A stretch of DNA of 64,000 nt from Apostichopus japonicus (GCF_037975245.1 NC_092583.1:15471264-15535263), one strand, 5' to 3'; shown: positions 1 to 11,208, counted from the stretch's first letter. Notes: generated by a model from the letters alone, not told the origin. Numbers and translations are program-made.

Positions 1-221
1 ATCCTCCTGCAAGCAGGAACTCGCGAAGAAGCCATCATTGGCTTATCAAAGCCGCAAGCTGACCGAAGTCAGTCTCTTAAATTCATATTTAACGTCCATG
101 ATTATGAATTGTCAATTGTCAACAACTCTGTAACCTGGACGACATACATTAATCTTAGAGTGACTCGAACTCGGCCTAATGATTGAAAGGCACCGGCGTT
201 AACCACTGAGCTAACACTCCT
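1..221 (-). repeat. tRNA-derived SINE, family B, cut by window edge
   Basis: Read on the - strand, the tRNA-like head starts near 221: an A-box-like TTAGCTCAGTGGTTAACG followed by a decayed B-box. A tail domain follows that matches 7401-7652 almost word for word (for example GCAAGCAGGAACTCG, CGCAAGCTGACCGAAG, TTTAACGTCCATG). The 3' end of the SINE lies outside the window. The B-box is mutated (ACTCGAACTCGG on the + strand), so this copy is older than the one at 7401. Seen directly by comparing the two copies; the family name is local to this annotation. Confidence 0.8.
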
Positions 222-584
222 ATGTGCGGGGTACGCTTATATATTGTATTGACCTTAGTCTCATCATGTAGAGTATTACTAGCAATCAACAGATACGGTT
301 GGATGATTCTGTTTTATGCTGAACGGGAAAAGTAAACTATTCAGGTGTGGTATAGTTGTGGAGCTATCGGCATATCGCAATGCGTTTTGAACCGAGGACA
401 GGCCGACTAGTGAATGGTGATTTGTTAATAATAAAATTAACACACAAACGGCCAATGGTAGGAATATGGTTCGAGCTATAAATCGTTATTCCAATCAGTT
501 ACGATACAGTTCAGCCATTTACGGTATAAATATTGCCACAGCTAAACGCCTTACCATATACAGCACCTATAGACGCTTGGAAAC
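222..584 (+). other. 5' flank of the fucosyltransferase gene
   Basis: This is AT-rich sequence between the SINE and the start codon at 585. I see no convincing TATA box or other core promoter. It presumably holds the promoter and 5' UTR, but upstream noncoding exons cannot be excluded. Confidence 0.3.
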
Positions 585-1401
585 ATGACGTCACTACAAC
601 CTTCTGATAAACAGGATGGAAGGAGTACACGTCGATGGAAGTTTATTCTGTTGGTGATTGCATTGTCTATTTTGGTATATATTGAAATCGTGTGCTTTGC
701 CGAAAATGACGAGGATTCGTTCAATAACGTCCTATTACCCATCGACTATTCATCGGTCGTTAAAGACCAACGGGAAATTCCAAGACGAAATAGCACTCGT
801 CTTTTATCCGATGAAGCTCTTGATCAAATGTCGAGGAGTTTCAAAGAACCAAACTATATCGACAACGGTTGCGTCAAGCGTATTCAGATCATGTGTAAGC
901 CTAGCGTATTGAGGTTGGATCGGCCGTCAGGGAAACACTTCTGCCCAGCCGAAAACTGCTCCATTATTTACATTGTCAGTATGAGCTATATAACTTTGAA
1001 AAAGATGGACGCTGTACTACTTTACCATAAAGCAAACTGGAATTGGAGTCAGTTACAAAGGTAAAAAATACTCCCTTGTTATTTCTTTAATAATTGGACT
1101 ATTATTATTACTATTATTATTTCCATTTGCTTATAGGCATTATTTGTAAATGACTGCGACTTACAATCAATGAATTATGTTATTACCAGACACTGCTGGT
1201 GTTCTTTTGATGATAAATTGTGAACACGATTTATATAATATCTCAGTATTTTTACAGCACTAAAGGCGGGCGAGTATAGTTTATATACGTACACCTTTGT
1301 AGTAATGATATAGTAGTACCGTTACGCTCTATGCACATTGACTATCGAACAAGCCTGTACCTTCACCCAGGAAGCACACAAACATGCACACACACACACA
1401 C

Positions 1402-1453
<52 letters not shown>

Positions 1454-1532
1454 GAAAATCGTAATGAGTTAGAAAATCAAGAACAGTGAAAAACTTCCAG
1501 CCTCCACCGGGATTCGAACCACGGGCCTTCCG

Positions 1533-1615
<83 letters not shown>

Positions 1616-3669
1616 TACATGCCCTAGTGGTTGGGTTGTCCGCATATAAAGCGGAAAGCCCGGGTTCGAATCCCGGTGGAGGCTGGAAGTTTTTTCACTG
1701 TTCTTGATTTTCCAACTCATTACGATTTCGTCATAAGTTGTGGCATCGGAACCGCATGTTATGAAGCTAATTAGCTGGCAATCGTATGTGATACGCGCTT
1801 CCTATAAATAATTATGACACTGCTAATACACTGCGAAAACGATATTTGTTTTTAGGCCACTGCACACCTGGCTGTCTTAAAAATTATGAAAGTTTATATT
1901 GTCCATCAGTTAAGTTCGTCAAATGTATTATTAAAGTCCAGACATTGAACAATAAACAAGAATCATCCTACTAGAAAAATTGTAAAAGAGCACTATGTTT
2001 GTCTTTCTGGAACATAATATGTCAAAGAACATGTAAAAGAATTCAAACAGGAAACAAAATCTGCTGATAATATATGATATCACATAATAAATGATGAAAG
2101 TGGCAAACATTGCACCAGATCGCATCTAAGGACCTTCAAAAAATTACACGGGACACCCCCTCCCCTTACACTCATCCCCCATATCAATCGCAAAATGTGC
2201 CCCCACCCCCTTGCAAATTCCTGGCTACGTCGCTGGGATAGACTGCATGCATGGGTTCTCATGTAGAGCCCATACGACAGTCTGGATCTTCCATTAGGAC
2301 TGAGTCGTGACGACCAAACAGACACAACCCCTTGTAACTGATGCTTAGAATGCATAAACGCTATACCTTAGACTATGGAACTGATGGAACGATTTACGTC
2401 GGTAAAATATGAAGACTGATGATAAATTTTGCGACGTCTGGAAAAATCCCGCGACCCACTTCAATGTTTTCACTTGTTTACGGACCGTCGACGAAGAGCA
2501 ATTTGAGGTGATAAGAACCCACCCCTCCCACCCCACCCTGACCCCCGCTTTAGCGGCGGGGATTATAGTTCCTTCCTACAGTAACTCTAGTGGGGGATGA
2601 GGTTGCGGTGATTCGTTGGATGTTCTGAGTTTCACCTGCAGTATGTTTGTATCTTGCACTGGTTCTCCGATTGTAAACTTACGTCAACAGACGGCTTGCA
2701 GATTCGTGTACCACTCCATTGTTTTCTATTGTTAACTGAAACCGTAATACCGTCATACCGGAGATTGATTTTCCCTTTTTTGTTCGTTTTTGCTCTCTTT
2801 GCCTAATTTTTTATTCAATTGTTTCCAGATCCCTGAGACCACCTCGTCAAATATGGATCTACTTTGGGAAAGAACCTCCATACAAAAGTAGCAACTGGAA
2901 ACCACCCGACCCAACTCTCTTAACATTTAATTGGACTATGACGTATCAGCGAGATTCTGATATCGTATTTCCTTACGGAAAGTATTTGGATAGCGATCCA
3001 GAAATAGCGGATAATGACATCAGAAACTGGGCTGCTAACAAAACCAGACTTATAGTGTGGATGTCATCTAATTGCAAATTGACATTTTGGGACAGACAAA
3101 GCTTTGTTAAGAAACTTAAGAAACTGATAGCGGTCGATATGTATGGAGCATGTGGTACATTAACTTGCCCACGTGGCAAGGGATGTGACGTATTACTCAG
3201 TTCTTATAAGTTTTACCTTGCCTTAGAAAATAGCCAATGCAAAGATTATATTTCAGAAAAGTTTTGGTCGAATGCCTTTTCACATCAGTCTGTTCCAATA
3301 GTATACGGTACGTCCATAGAAAATTATAAAAGTGTAGCGCCTCCTCACTCTTTCATCCATCTAGACGAATTTTCAAGTATGGCGGCGCTAGTCAAGTATA
3401 TCAAATACCTCGATAAGAACGATACGGCTTACAATGAGTACTTTGAATGGAAGAAACACGGATCAATCAAAACTTTTCGACTTAGAGAAGAATTGGGCAC
3501 ATATGATTGGTTGATGTGCGATATTCTTTATAAGCTCAGAGAATTTGATAGAGAAAACCCAGTAGAGAGTGAATGGAAACCGAATATGGTTGATATGAAA
3601 CGTTGGTGGAAGCCGTCGTGTGCAAAACAGGTTTTTCCATTTTCACATTCTCCAAGGTCTTCATTATAG
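585..3669 (+). CDS. alpha-1,3-fucosyltransferase (GT10), two exons
   Basis: Exons are 585-1060 and 2829-3669. The donor AAG|GTAAAA and acceptor TTTCCAG|ATCC join in frame (split codon AG|A) to give 438 aa. Layout: a short basic cytosolic tail (residues 1-19), one signal-anchor helix (about 20-39), a stem with N-glycosylation sequons at N69, N124 and N153, then the GT10 domain. Family signatures visible are RPPRQIWIYFGKEPP (161-175), FNWTMTYQRDSDIVFPYG (192-209), and the donor-site block YKFYLALENSQCKDYISEKF (285-304) followed by VPIVYG. In this family such enzymes transfer fucose from GDP-fucose to N-acetylglucosamine-type acceptors in the Golgi lumen, making Lewis/LacdiNAc-type glycans. Length and order fit a complete enzyme. 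The acceptor, and any role in invertebrate fucosylated glycans, cannot be read from sequence. The start is the first ATG before the signal anchor. Confidence 0.93.
1387..1450. repeat. (CA)n/(TA)n microsatellite
   Basis: A short (CA)n run passes into about 22 TA units directly before the minus-oriented SINE-A copy. It is probably grown from that SINE's 3' tail. Confidence 0.95.
1451..1533 (-). repeat. SINE family A, 5'-truncated, minus copy
   Basis: The reverse complement matches 1645-1727: the B-box GGTTCGAATCCCGG, then GGAGGCTGGAAG, a CACTGTTCTTGATTTT segment and ACTCATTACGATTT. The A-box half is missing, cut at the (TA)n tract. Confidence 0.85.
1534..1612. repeat. (TA)n microsatellite between inverted SINEs
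   Basis: About 39 uninterrupted TA units separate the two SINE-A arms. Confidence 0.97.
1614..1729 (+). repeat. SINE family A, plus copy
   Basis: The tRNA-like head has an A-box-like segment CCCTAGTGGTTGGGTTG and a B-box GGTTCGAATCC. The body is GGAGGCTGGAAGTTTTTTC onward, ending at TTACGATTT. It shares this body with 1451-1533 and 5711-5818. It is not a functional tRNA: the acceptor arms do not pair. Confidence 0.85.
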
Positions 3670-4360
3670 GCCCAAAAATGTTAGATTTATAATTGTTTTT
3701 AAAGTTAACAAAAGTACCCTCATCAACAGCAAGGAAAGGTGGTAGAGATGGGGGGGGGGGTAGGGGGTCTAACGACTCAACTGTTACACTCTCATATTTG
3801 GTGGCTCAATTTCTTATAACAACTATTCTCTGTTTCCTGCTCACTTGTTATACATTAATCATAGTACAACCATACGTATCACTCAGTGTTGAGATAGATT
3901 TTGTATATGATGGTTTTCATATTATGCCCATGCGGGTAGGGACATTTCACAAATCTTGACCCTGCAGTTCCTCCTTTAAACTTGGTTTATATTTGAAGTG
4001 CCCTTTTCAGTGGATCTGCTGCAGTGGTGGTCTTCCTTTGTGATTAATCGGTCTAGCGCCACCACATTTGGTTCATAATTTTAATTTGTATGTTAAGTTT
4101 TCATACGTGGTCGTAAGTTTTCCATTTTATTGACTACAGAGGAGCAAATAGAACGGTTATAGCTATCAAGGCTAGGAAGACGGTTTACTTGTTGTTTTTC
4201 TTTTCAAATATCATGTCATGTGATACCATATAGCCTAACACTTTGTTTGTTCTTGAACAACTTGGCATAACAGTCATGATTAAACCTATGGTAGCTATGA
4301 AGTTGATTTTCCGAAATATACATACATGCATAATTAGTTAGCATAAAAATAATTCTCAGT
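3670..4360 (+). other. 3' flank of the fucosyltransferase gene
   Basis: This presumably contains the 3' UTR. The first AATAAA visible is at about 4380, already inside SINE C. There is a 10-nt poly-G run near 3750. No other gene is seen. Confidence 0.4.
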
Positions 4361-4723
4361 TCTTATATAGCGCAACTTACAATAAAGTCTCGCCGCGCTG
4401 TACTTAACCATGGTCATTGGTAACTTGTCACACCTACACACCAAAGTGTGCACAATTTAAACAATCTCTCCTGGGGCACCACAGTGCACCACAGCCACGT
4501 GTCCCCTGGGGGACTTCCCATAGGGTGCAGCCACAAACCGGGGCACGCAACTATATTTACAAGTCACCTCGCAAGTCCCCATTTATACACCTGGGTGAAG
4601 AGAGGCAATGGAGATAAAGTGCCTTGCCCAAGGACACAACGCAATGATCTGGCCAAGGCTCGAACCCATGTAATCCTAAGATCACAAGTACACTGCCTTA
4701 ACCACTTGACCACAACGCCCTCC
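4361..4723 (-). repeat. SINE family C, near full length
   Basis: Read on the - strand from 4723: GGAGGGCGTTGTGGTCAAG and GGTTAAGGCAG (A-box region), GGGTTCGAGCC (B-box), then GTGTCCTTGGGCAAGGCAC. That block is a central motif that I recall from tRNA SINEs of many aquatic animals. A GC-richer body follows, ending near TTGTAAGTTGCGC. The 3' boundary is approximate. Confidence 0.75.
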
Positions 4724-5710
4724 GGGTATGGTTCTATGGTGTCTTATGACGTAACACGGTGGCATAAAATGGCGCGCCGTACGAATCCCTTCACATTTCA
4801 AAAGAGTGGACAAGATACGCATTGCCCTTATAGACGTATAGAGTAACAGGGGAGTCAGAGATGGAAATGTCCCTTTCAATTTGAAAAAGTGAGGGGGGAG
4901 GGAGGGGAGGGGTTCTGCACACCCCCTCCAGCTGTCATACCAATAGAATTTCGACAAAAATCCCGAAATTTTAAAAAGATGTTCAAAATGTTGAGATCAG
5001 TCATTCGAAAATGTTAATCTGTAAAAGTGAAAATTTCAAAATATCCCGTCTTGGCCATTGAAACATACACATTGTATTGCATTAATACAGTAAAGAAACT
5101 AAACTAAATGCAATAGTGTAGGGATATACCTAGACCAGGAAGCTGCTATGGACCTTCACCTATTCCGTATATTGTACAAATGTTAACGGGTATTTTGTTG
5201 CCATGGCAACATCTTTAAAATCCCCTTCCAGTGATGGTTGGCTTTTTTTCCACGTGTATATTTATTGACCTTCCTATATTTAATTAAAGTATATTGTTCT
5301 TCCTTTGCAAGTTGTACGGATTCATATATTAACGAACAACATACTTTAAATACGGTTACCTTGGCAACGGGTAGACAATTTAGGTATGTAAATCTTTGGT
5401 GAATGAAGTGGTTGCTATTTATTTGCTTTAAGGGGAGCGGGGTGTCTCAAAATATTCTGGAAACAAACTTTTCATATTTTTTTTATAATTTGGCAGATGC
5501 TCGCTCTCCTCACCTCAAAACCCTACATGTGTTTTTGTTCCGACCACACAAACTTTCTCCCGCCGAGAATTATTTACATACCGTAGGCCCACATAAGGTT
5601 TCAGCATATAAGCCCGTCTTACTTAGCTTGATTTATGTGGAAATATCCAATATCTTAAACTGTCTTACAAAGGAAACCCAAAGGAGATATTTTTTGCACT
5701 ATATATACGT
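4724..5710. other. intergenic, no gene seen
   Basis: This holds AT-rich sequence with a purine-rich GAGGGGGGAGGGAGGGGAGG stretch near 4890. Short ORFs here have no recognisable domain. Confidence 0.5.
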
Positions 5711-5818
5711 ACAGGTTAGGGTGTCCGCATATAAAGCGGGAGGCCCGGGTTCGAATCCAGGTGGAGGCTGGAAGTTTTTTCACTGTTCTGGATTTTACAA
5801 CTCATTACGATTTCAATT
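5711..5818 (+). repeat. SINE family A, third copy
   Basis: It contains GGTTCGAATCC (B-box), GGTGGAGGCTGGAAG, a CACTGTTCTGGATTTT segment and ACTCATTACGATTT, as in the copies at 1451 and 1614. The A-box region is degraded. A TA/TG-rich microsatellite follows its 3' end. Confidence 0.85.
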
Positions 5819-5866
5819 ATATATATAAACATAAATATAAATATATATATTATATGTTTATATATA

Positions 5867-5897
<31 letters not shown>

Positions 5898-5948
5898 ATG
5901 TATGTATGTATGTATGTATGTATGTATGTATGTATGTATGTATGTATT
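5819..5948. repeat. TA, TG and (TATG)n compound microsatellite
   Basis: An AT-rich stretch is followed by (TG)n and then about 18 TATG units. It directly follows SINE A. Confidence 0.95.
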
Positions 5949-7144
5949 TCACTAGGACCACTTTTTGTATCTCTCATACATGCCCAATCGTCACAGATAA
6001 CACACTTCTTCGTTGCATGTTTTGTAGGTAAACACTACGAAAAGCGTTTGACTTGACCTACAGTGTAAAATTGATAAGATTAGTTGCGAATAAATCCAAT
6101 TTGATTTAGGACTGCGATACGTTTAAGTGAAATCCTAATTAAAAATAATGCGATTGAAATGTAAGGGATCAATAGCATGCAATTTATCAGCGTTATTCAC
6201 TATGCAAGGCCAAATCACACTGAATTCGTTCCGATATAAGAATGGTGTTATATGCGGGGAAGACTATATACACTTTGGTATTATGTGAAAAGTTTTTTGT
6301 TTAATGAGGCTTGTTGTTCTCGAATTTCATTTCACGAAGTAATTTATTCTGGAGAACACAGTTAATGACTGATCGCAAATTACATCAAGATATAGTTAAA
6401 AAGGCGATTGGTCCTCTTGTAGAGTGACGTCAGACTTTGACACGGGTGCATATTGTTTTATATACTAATGATATGAATCAGTGAATCCAGTATCTCATTG
6501 AACTCGTGTTCCTAAATTTTCCTTATTCTGACCAATACATGTAATATTCAAATGAAACCGAAAACTCCTCAGTCTAAGTAAAACATGAACAGTGGCGTGA
6601 TTACGAGGAGGGGGAGGGGAGGGGGGGGGGGTAACACGCCCCTCCCCTATCGTCAGTCGGGGAAGGGGGTTACATTAATTTGGGAAAGAATAACATCACT
6701 CCTCCGTGCACAGGACAACCTTTTAAAAAGGTTAATGATATAACCTCACTAGGTTCAAAGGTTATTTATATTCATCGCAAATAAACTGGAAAAAATGTTT
6801 CACAAAACTTTAACACAGCATGCACTCATATGAAAAACAGGTTAAGGCAACATGTCATTTTCTAAAAAACGTCAACCTTCCCGAAAAGTTTAAATGATAC
6901 GAACATGCTTGTGACAACTTCAAAACACCGCCAACTAGATTTTTGCCATTCCAAATTCCTTACACTGAATAAAAGTTGTATTGTTTTGTTCCACTCCTGT
7001 ATAAGCCGAAGCCGGATTTATTCACATAGGACTATAAAGAGTAAATAACTCGGAAGTAAAAGTGAATAAAGCCTTTCATTCCTATTGATTACTGACTGGC
7101 TCTTAAGCACCGATAATTCTCTGCATGCGTTTAGTTTATAAGAC
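5949..7144. other. intergenic, no gene seen
   Basis: AT-rich sequence. A G-rich patch at about 6598-6632 next to GTGGCGTGATTACGAGG looks like a decayed repeat of a type seen several times in the window. Confidence 0.45.
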
Positions 7145-7174
7145 CATGGAGGTAAAACTGTTTTTACCTCCATG
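7145..7174. repeat. perfect 13-bp hairpin
   Basis: CATGGAGGTAAAA, a 4-nt loop CTGT, then the exact reverse complement TTTTACCTCCATG. It is flanked by TAAGAC on both sides (direct). It may be the end of an unrecognised mobile element. Confidence 0.8.
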
Positions 7175-7400
7175 ATAAGACTTCGCTGGACTTCTCTATA
7201 ACTCGTCTTTACAAGTCACAATACTATTTAGTGACGTTGCTGTCATGTAGGCTGGCTCATAGTCTGAAGTATTGTTACATTGTAATGACTAACAAGGTAG
7301 GGGGGTTTGTTTTGTTTGAATAAAGGACCCAGCGATACCCTTGAAGTATATTGAGATATCTGGACGATGCGAATCCGTGACGTCACAACCAACCATGTTG

Positions 7401-7652
7401 TATGTATGTATGTATGTATGTACATATGATCTTCCCGCAAGCAGGAACTCGGCGAAAGAAGCCATAGAGGCTTGTAGACTCGCAAGCTGACCGAAGCCAA
7501 TCTCTCGGCACACATCCATTTAACGTCCATGTCGGGAAGTTGTTATTGAACAACACCCTTGCCAGACGACACACATTGCTGTTGGCGGGGAATCGAACCG
7601 GGGATCTCATGACTGGGAGACGCCGGCGTTAACCACTAGGCTATACACTCCG
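7401..7652 (-). repeat. SINE family B, full copy with (TGTA)n tail
   Basis: The - strand reads GGAGTGTATAGCCTAGTGG with GGTTAACGCC (A-box region) and GGTTCGATTCC (B-box). A body shared with 1-221 follows, ending in a (TACA)n tail seen on + as (TATG/TGTA)n at 7401-7420. The intact A and B boxes suggest a younger copy. Confidence 0.85.
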
Positions 7653-8318
7653 CCGTGTTCGTACTGTTTACAAATGTTCGTACTGTTTACAAATTTTGGG
7701 AGGGCTTGTGGTAAGTTTCAAATTATTGGGTTATCTATTGTAAATATGAAAAACATTTGAACTATTCTTTAAAATTGGCTGACCTGATTATTTCAACACA
7801 GAGACCATGTTGTCTGTTCCTCATATGCAACAATCAGCTCAGTTGGGAAATATAAGATAGTTTTGACCTCAAATTACAATGTTTACAATGAATTACAAGA
7901 CATTCAAGGACATTCAATTTTGAATACCATCAATAATATGAAGTTAACTAATAACCAAACTTAAGAAACTTGATGACCTGTTATCGCCACTGGGAATGCC
8001 CAAATATTATTATGATCACATGAGTCAGGTTCTATTTGTAAGATTACCAGAACTGGGAATGTAACCATGCTTAACATGTTTTTTTTTCATGATTGGTTGT
8101 CGTATTAACGCACTATTTTATGATAACCATTGAACATTAGTAAAGGCATGAAGTAACGATTTTTAAGTTTTAGTAGAGAATGACTAATATGTGTAGACTT
8201 ACAATAAACCTCCACCAGTACTTGAGTATACAAGGAAGGCAGTGCAAAGGGACGGCACCATGTTATGATATACGTGTGTCGACTAACCATATCCAGTGAT
8301 ACATAACTTAAACATTAT
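7653..8318. other. intergenic, no gene seen
   Basis: AT-rich sequence. It starts with a short direct repeat (TGTTCGTACTGTTTACAAAT twice, about 7657-7694). Confidence 0.45.
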
Positions 8319-8662
8319 GTGCTGATCTCATAGACCACTCCATCAGCACTCACGTGTAAAAAATAATCACCGAGTGATTCTCACTGAAGAATGCTTTACG
8401 AAAAAACATGTGCTGACCTACAAGACCACTCCATCAGCACTCACGTGTAAAAAAAAACACCCAGTGATTCTCACTAAAGAATGACTCACAATGCATTACT
8501 AAAGAACAAGTGCAAACCTAAAAGACCACTCCATCAGCACTCGCGTGTTAAAAGAAAGCACTCAGTGATTCTCACTAAAGAATGACTTACAATGCATTAC
8601 TAAAGAACATGCGCAAACCACCTACAAGACCACTCCTTCAGTACTTACGCGAAAAAGGGACA
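8319..8662. repeat. tandem repeat, ~91-101 bp x 3.5
   Basis: Units start at 8319, 8410, 8510 and 8611. Each has GACCACTCCATCAGCACTC near its start, then a CGTGT-A-rich block and AGTGATTCTCACTAAAGAAT. The fourth unit is partial and diverged. Confidence 0.9.
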
Positions 8663-9372
8663 GAATGCCTTACGTGTGGACTCGACACATCCGGTAATCC
8701 ATCGCTCAAAAGGAGCACGTGAGAATTTCGTAAAATATGGAACGAATCGTCATATGAATTAATACATTATTAAACGTTCCCTTCCCAAATGTTAACATTG
8801 ACTACAGGTATAGATGACACTGTCCTGCTTCTGAACTTGTTTTCAAATCTATGCTGGCGTCACACTGTCCCGAAGTTGACACCAGATGGACACACGATAA
8901 AGAAAATGTTCAAATTCGGCTCTGATCGTAAAAACATCGGGCCTTTCGTTAGGGCATCTTAAGCCATCGCATGACCGCCGGTGGAGTTTTTCAGGCTCCG
9001 ACAGCAACTTCGTGAGCGGTGGCAAAATCTTTGGCATGCCAAAAAATTACCGGAAGACCTTGCGAAGGTTCATTTTCGTGTTGAATTCGTGTGTCCATTT
9101 TGCCCTTCGTGAGGGCATCTTATCAAATCGTGTCATCTTTGTTTTTACTTCGTATGATCATCGGTGCCATCGGGCATTTTCGCCTCACGAAGACAATACG
9201 AAGGAAACAAGAAGCTGCCCGATTGTCTTATGAAGGCAACACGAATACGTGAAGCCCTCGCAATACCGTCGAGTAACCATCGTATTATAGTACGATGACA
9301 TCGAGATGGGACCACGGTGTCGCCGAATTTGAGAACCTCAAGCGTTTCCCAGGTGTCATGGTAACGTGGACA

Positions 9373-9379
9373 TATAAAG
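9373..9379 (+). promoter_or_regulatory. TATA box inside the TIR element
   Basis: TATAAAG is followed about 25-30 nt downstream by CTCAGTCAGTC, a plausible initiator, and 117 nt later by the ATG of the short ORF. It looks like the retained promoter of a deleted transposon gene. Confidence 0.5.
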
Positions 9380-9495
9380 GCCAGCCTCGGTGCATCTTCC
9401 TCAGTCAGTCCTAAGCAACTCTACAGAGTAGAGGCGTGTGTAACTCCCAAAGCTACAATCACAATCACAACTAACCACAATTCAGTTCCTGCAGA

Positions 9496-9615
9496 ATGGC
9501 ATACTTTGGTGATGAGACAACCAGGAAAAAGAAAGCAGCAGCATTGATTCTTTTGATGTACCTCAGAGAACATGATGAGCACTTCTTACGGGCCCAGCAC
9601 CTCCTCTTACAATAA
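9496..9615 (+). CDS. 39-codon ORF retained in the TIR element
   Basis: The product begins MAYFGDETTRKKKAAALILL and ends in TAA at 9613-9615. It is basic near the N-terminus and then helical and leucine-rich. It is probably the N-terminal remnant of a transposon protein left after internal deletion. No domain can be named. It may or may not be translated. Confidence 0.4.
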   Translation: MAYFGDETTRKKKAAALILLMYLREHDEHFLRAQHLLLQ

Positions 9616-9949
9616 GAAAGCATTATTTTATTTCACTTTGTCATTTCTTGCTATTTGCCTTTCTAGCATTCGACAATGTACTAATCAATACGTCGTCGTG
9701 TAGCCATCGTGTGGCCTTCGTGTGGCATTCGTGTATCCTGCGGGTAAACTACTTAAATAGAAATGCACATCTTCGTGTTGCCTTCATGTGTGGTTCGGGT
9801 GCCATCGTGTGACCTTCTGTAGGCATCGTACTTGCTTCGGCTGTTGATTGGCTGTTGACCAAGTTCGGGGCCATCTTGGTGCGAAATTCAAAATTCCATA
9901 TTCGTATGGCCATCTGGTGTCAACTTCGCGACAGTGTGACGCCTGCATA

Positions 9950-11208
9950 ACGACAAGACTCGTTCGAGGTGTTACAGTCTTGTCCAACACAAGACTTCGT
10001 TAACCAAATTTTCATTTTTTGTTCTTTTAAAAAATATATACAGTTACATATGAACAATTGATATCTTTCGTACCATGTCTTAAGTCCTGTCTGTTAGACA
10101 GGCATTTGATGACCTCACTGTAGTTTTTTTCAATACGGTTTCTCTTTGCATTAGGTTTAAAACAGATGTAATTTTAGAATAAACTCCAGGTTAGAGTAGA
10201 AATGTATATGGTGAGGAATTAAAATGATTTAGTTTACAACTGTAAATGTAAATACTCACAGTATAAGATAATGAAATTCATAGGGTAATCAAAATGGAGA
10301 TTATATCTAAAGAAAGAAATCCTTCTTGGATAAAATAAACTGCCTTCCGAATTAAAAAAATTATTCAATATCAAGAAGAACAAAATGAAATAATAGGACA
10401 AGCCCAAAGCATGTGATCCAGTGTCTTATACTGTTTGTTTACGAAAGGCACATGAGAGCAAAAGCTTTTTCTTCTTCATTAAATGTAGAAGACGAGATGT
10501 ACCAAGAAAACGATGAAGAAAACGAAATTGAAAATAAACCACTTTTCTTTCAGAAAGAGCTGACAACGAGAACGGAGTCTTAAAAAATTATATTCAAATC
10601 GTCGCCATCTGTTAAATTGAACGATTCATTCCACTTTTTAAGTGATCTTGGTGGTCGTACTACAATATGATCAATCAGTTTTCTATAAAGCAATTTGTGA
10701 AATGTTGTCATGCTTCAATAAGTTTCTATAATTATAGCTTTCAGTATTTAAATCTAAGATATTACTTTTCTAGATACTGGGAATCGCTAACATTAACCCA
10801 AAGTAATTCGTGAAAGGATAATTATTGATTTTGTAATTTATACAAACAAAAAACAGTATAAGCTCACTTAATTCCATTGTTTTCAAAGAAGATTTTTCAC
10901 ATACATGACACCAGCTCTGTGAAAGCGTCTTGTTAAAGAACCATTGATCCATTTGTTTTAATTAAATAATTAATTAATTATTCCATACAATTTGATTACC
11001 AAACGTATTTTCAGGTTTAGTAAAGTTCATTGAATTCCAGGCAAAACAAATTTGTCTTATGAAAACGTTTTCAAGAAGCAGAACATCTTCAGACATGTTT
11101 TATTACAATTCAAAGGAAGCTTTCCATCGTGAAGGGGAAAAGGTAAAAATCAAAATCAGATTTCTATAAAACACGTTAATTTTAGTAGGCAAACATGTTA
11201 TATTTTAC
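9950..11208. other. intergenic, no gene seen
   Basis: Strongly AT-rich with TTAATTAATTAATT around 10960-10980. Only short chance ORFs. Confidence 0.5.

Larger units (their letters stand above)
1061..2828 (+). other. intron of the fucosyltransferase gene
   Basis: It starts GTAAAA and ends TTGTTTCCAG. It contains a CA/TA microsatellite, an inverted pair of SINE-A copies around (TA)n (1451-1729), and decayed C-rich repeat sequence around 2145-2230. No coding signal is seen inside. Confidence 0.85.
8853..9949. mobile_element. non-autonomous TIR transposon, PIF/Harbinger-like
   Basis: The left end TGCTGGCGTCACACTGTC plus CGAAGTTGACACCAGATGG is repeated inverted at the right end (about 9911-9949: CCATCTGGTGTCAACTTCG then GACAGTGTGACGCCTGCA). 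Arms are about 38 bp with a few mismatches. Subterminal sequence is rich in repeated CGTGTGGCATTCGTGT-type words. It holds a TATA box and a 39-codon ORF but no transposase. The short target duplication is ambiguous (TA or a 3-bp TWA). The Harbinger assignment is by resemblance and memory of the family, not by a search. Confidence 0.7.

Noticed and set aside
1621-1690. Functional tRNA gene
   Set aside because: A- and B-box-like words are present but the acceptor stem does not pair and the same body follows in three copies, so it is a SINE. The same applies at 4723, 7652 and 14781.
3693-3959. Second gene downstream of the fucosyltransferase
   Set aside because: The frame crosses a poly-G run and has no recognisable features. 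It most likely lies in the 3' UTR.
5403-5828. 141-codon ORF
   Set aside because: Its second half is the SINE A copy at 5711-5818, and the first half has no coding character.
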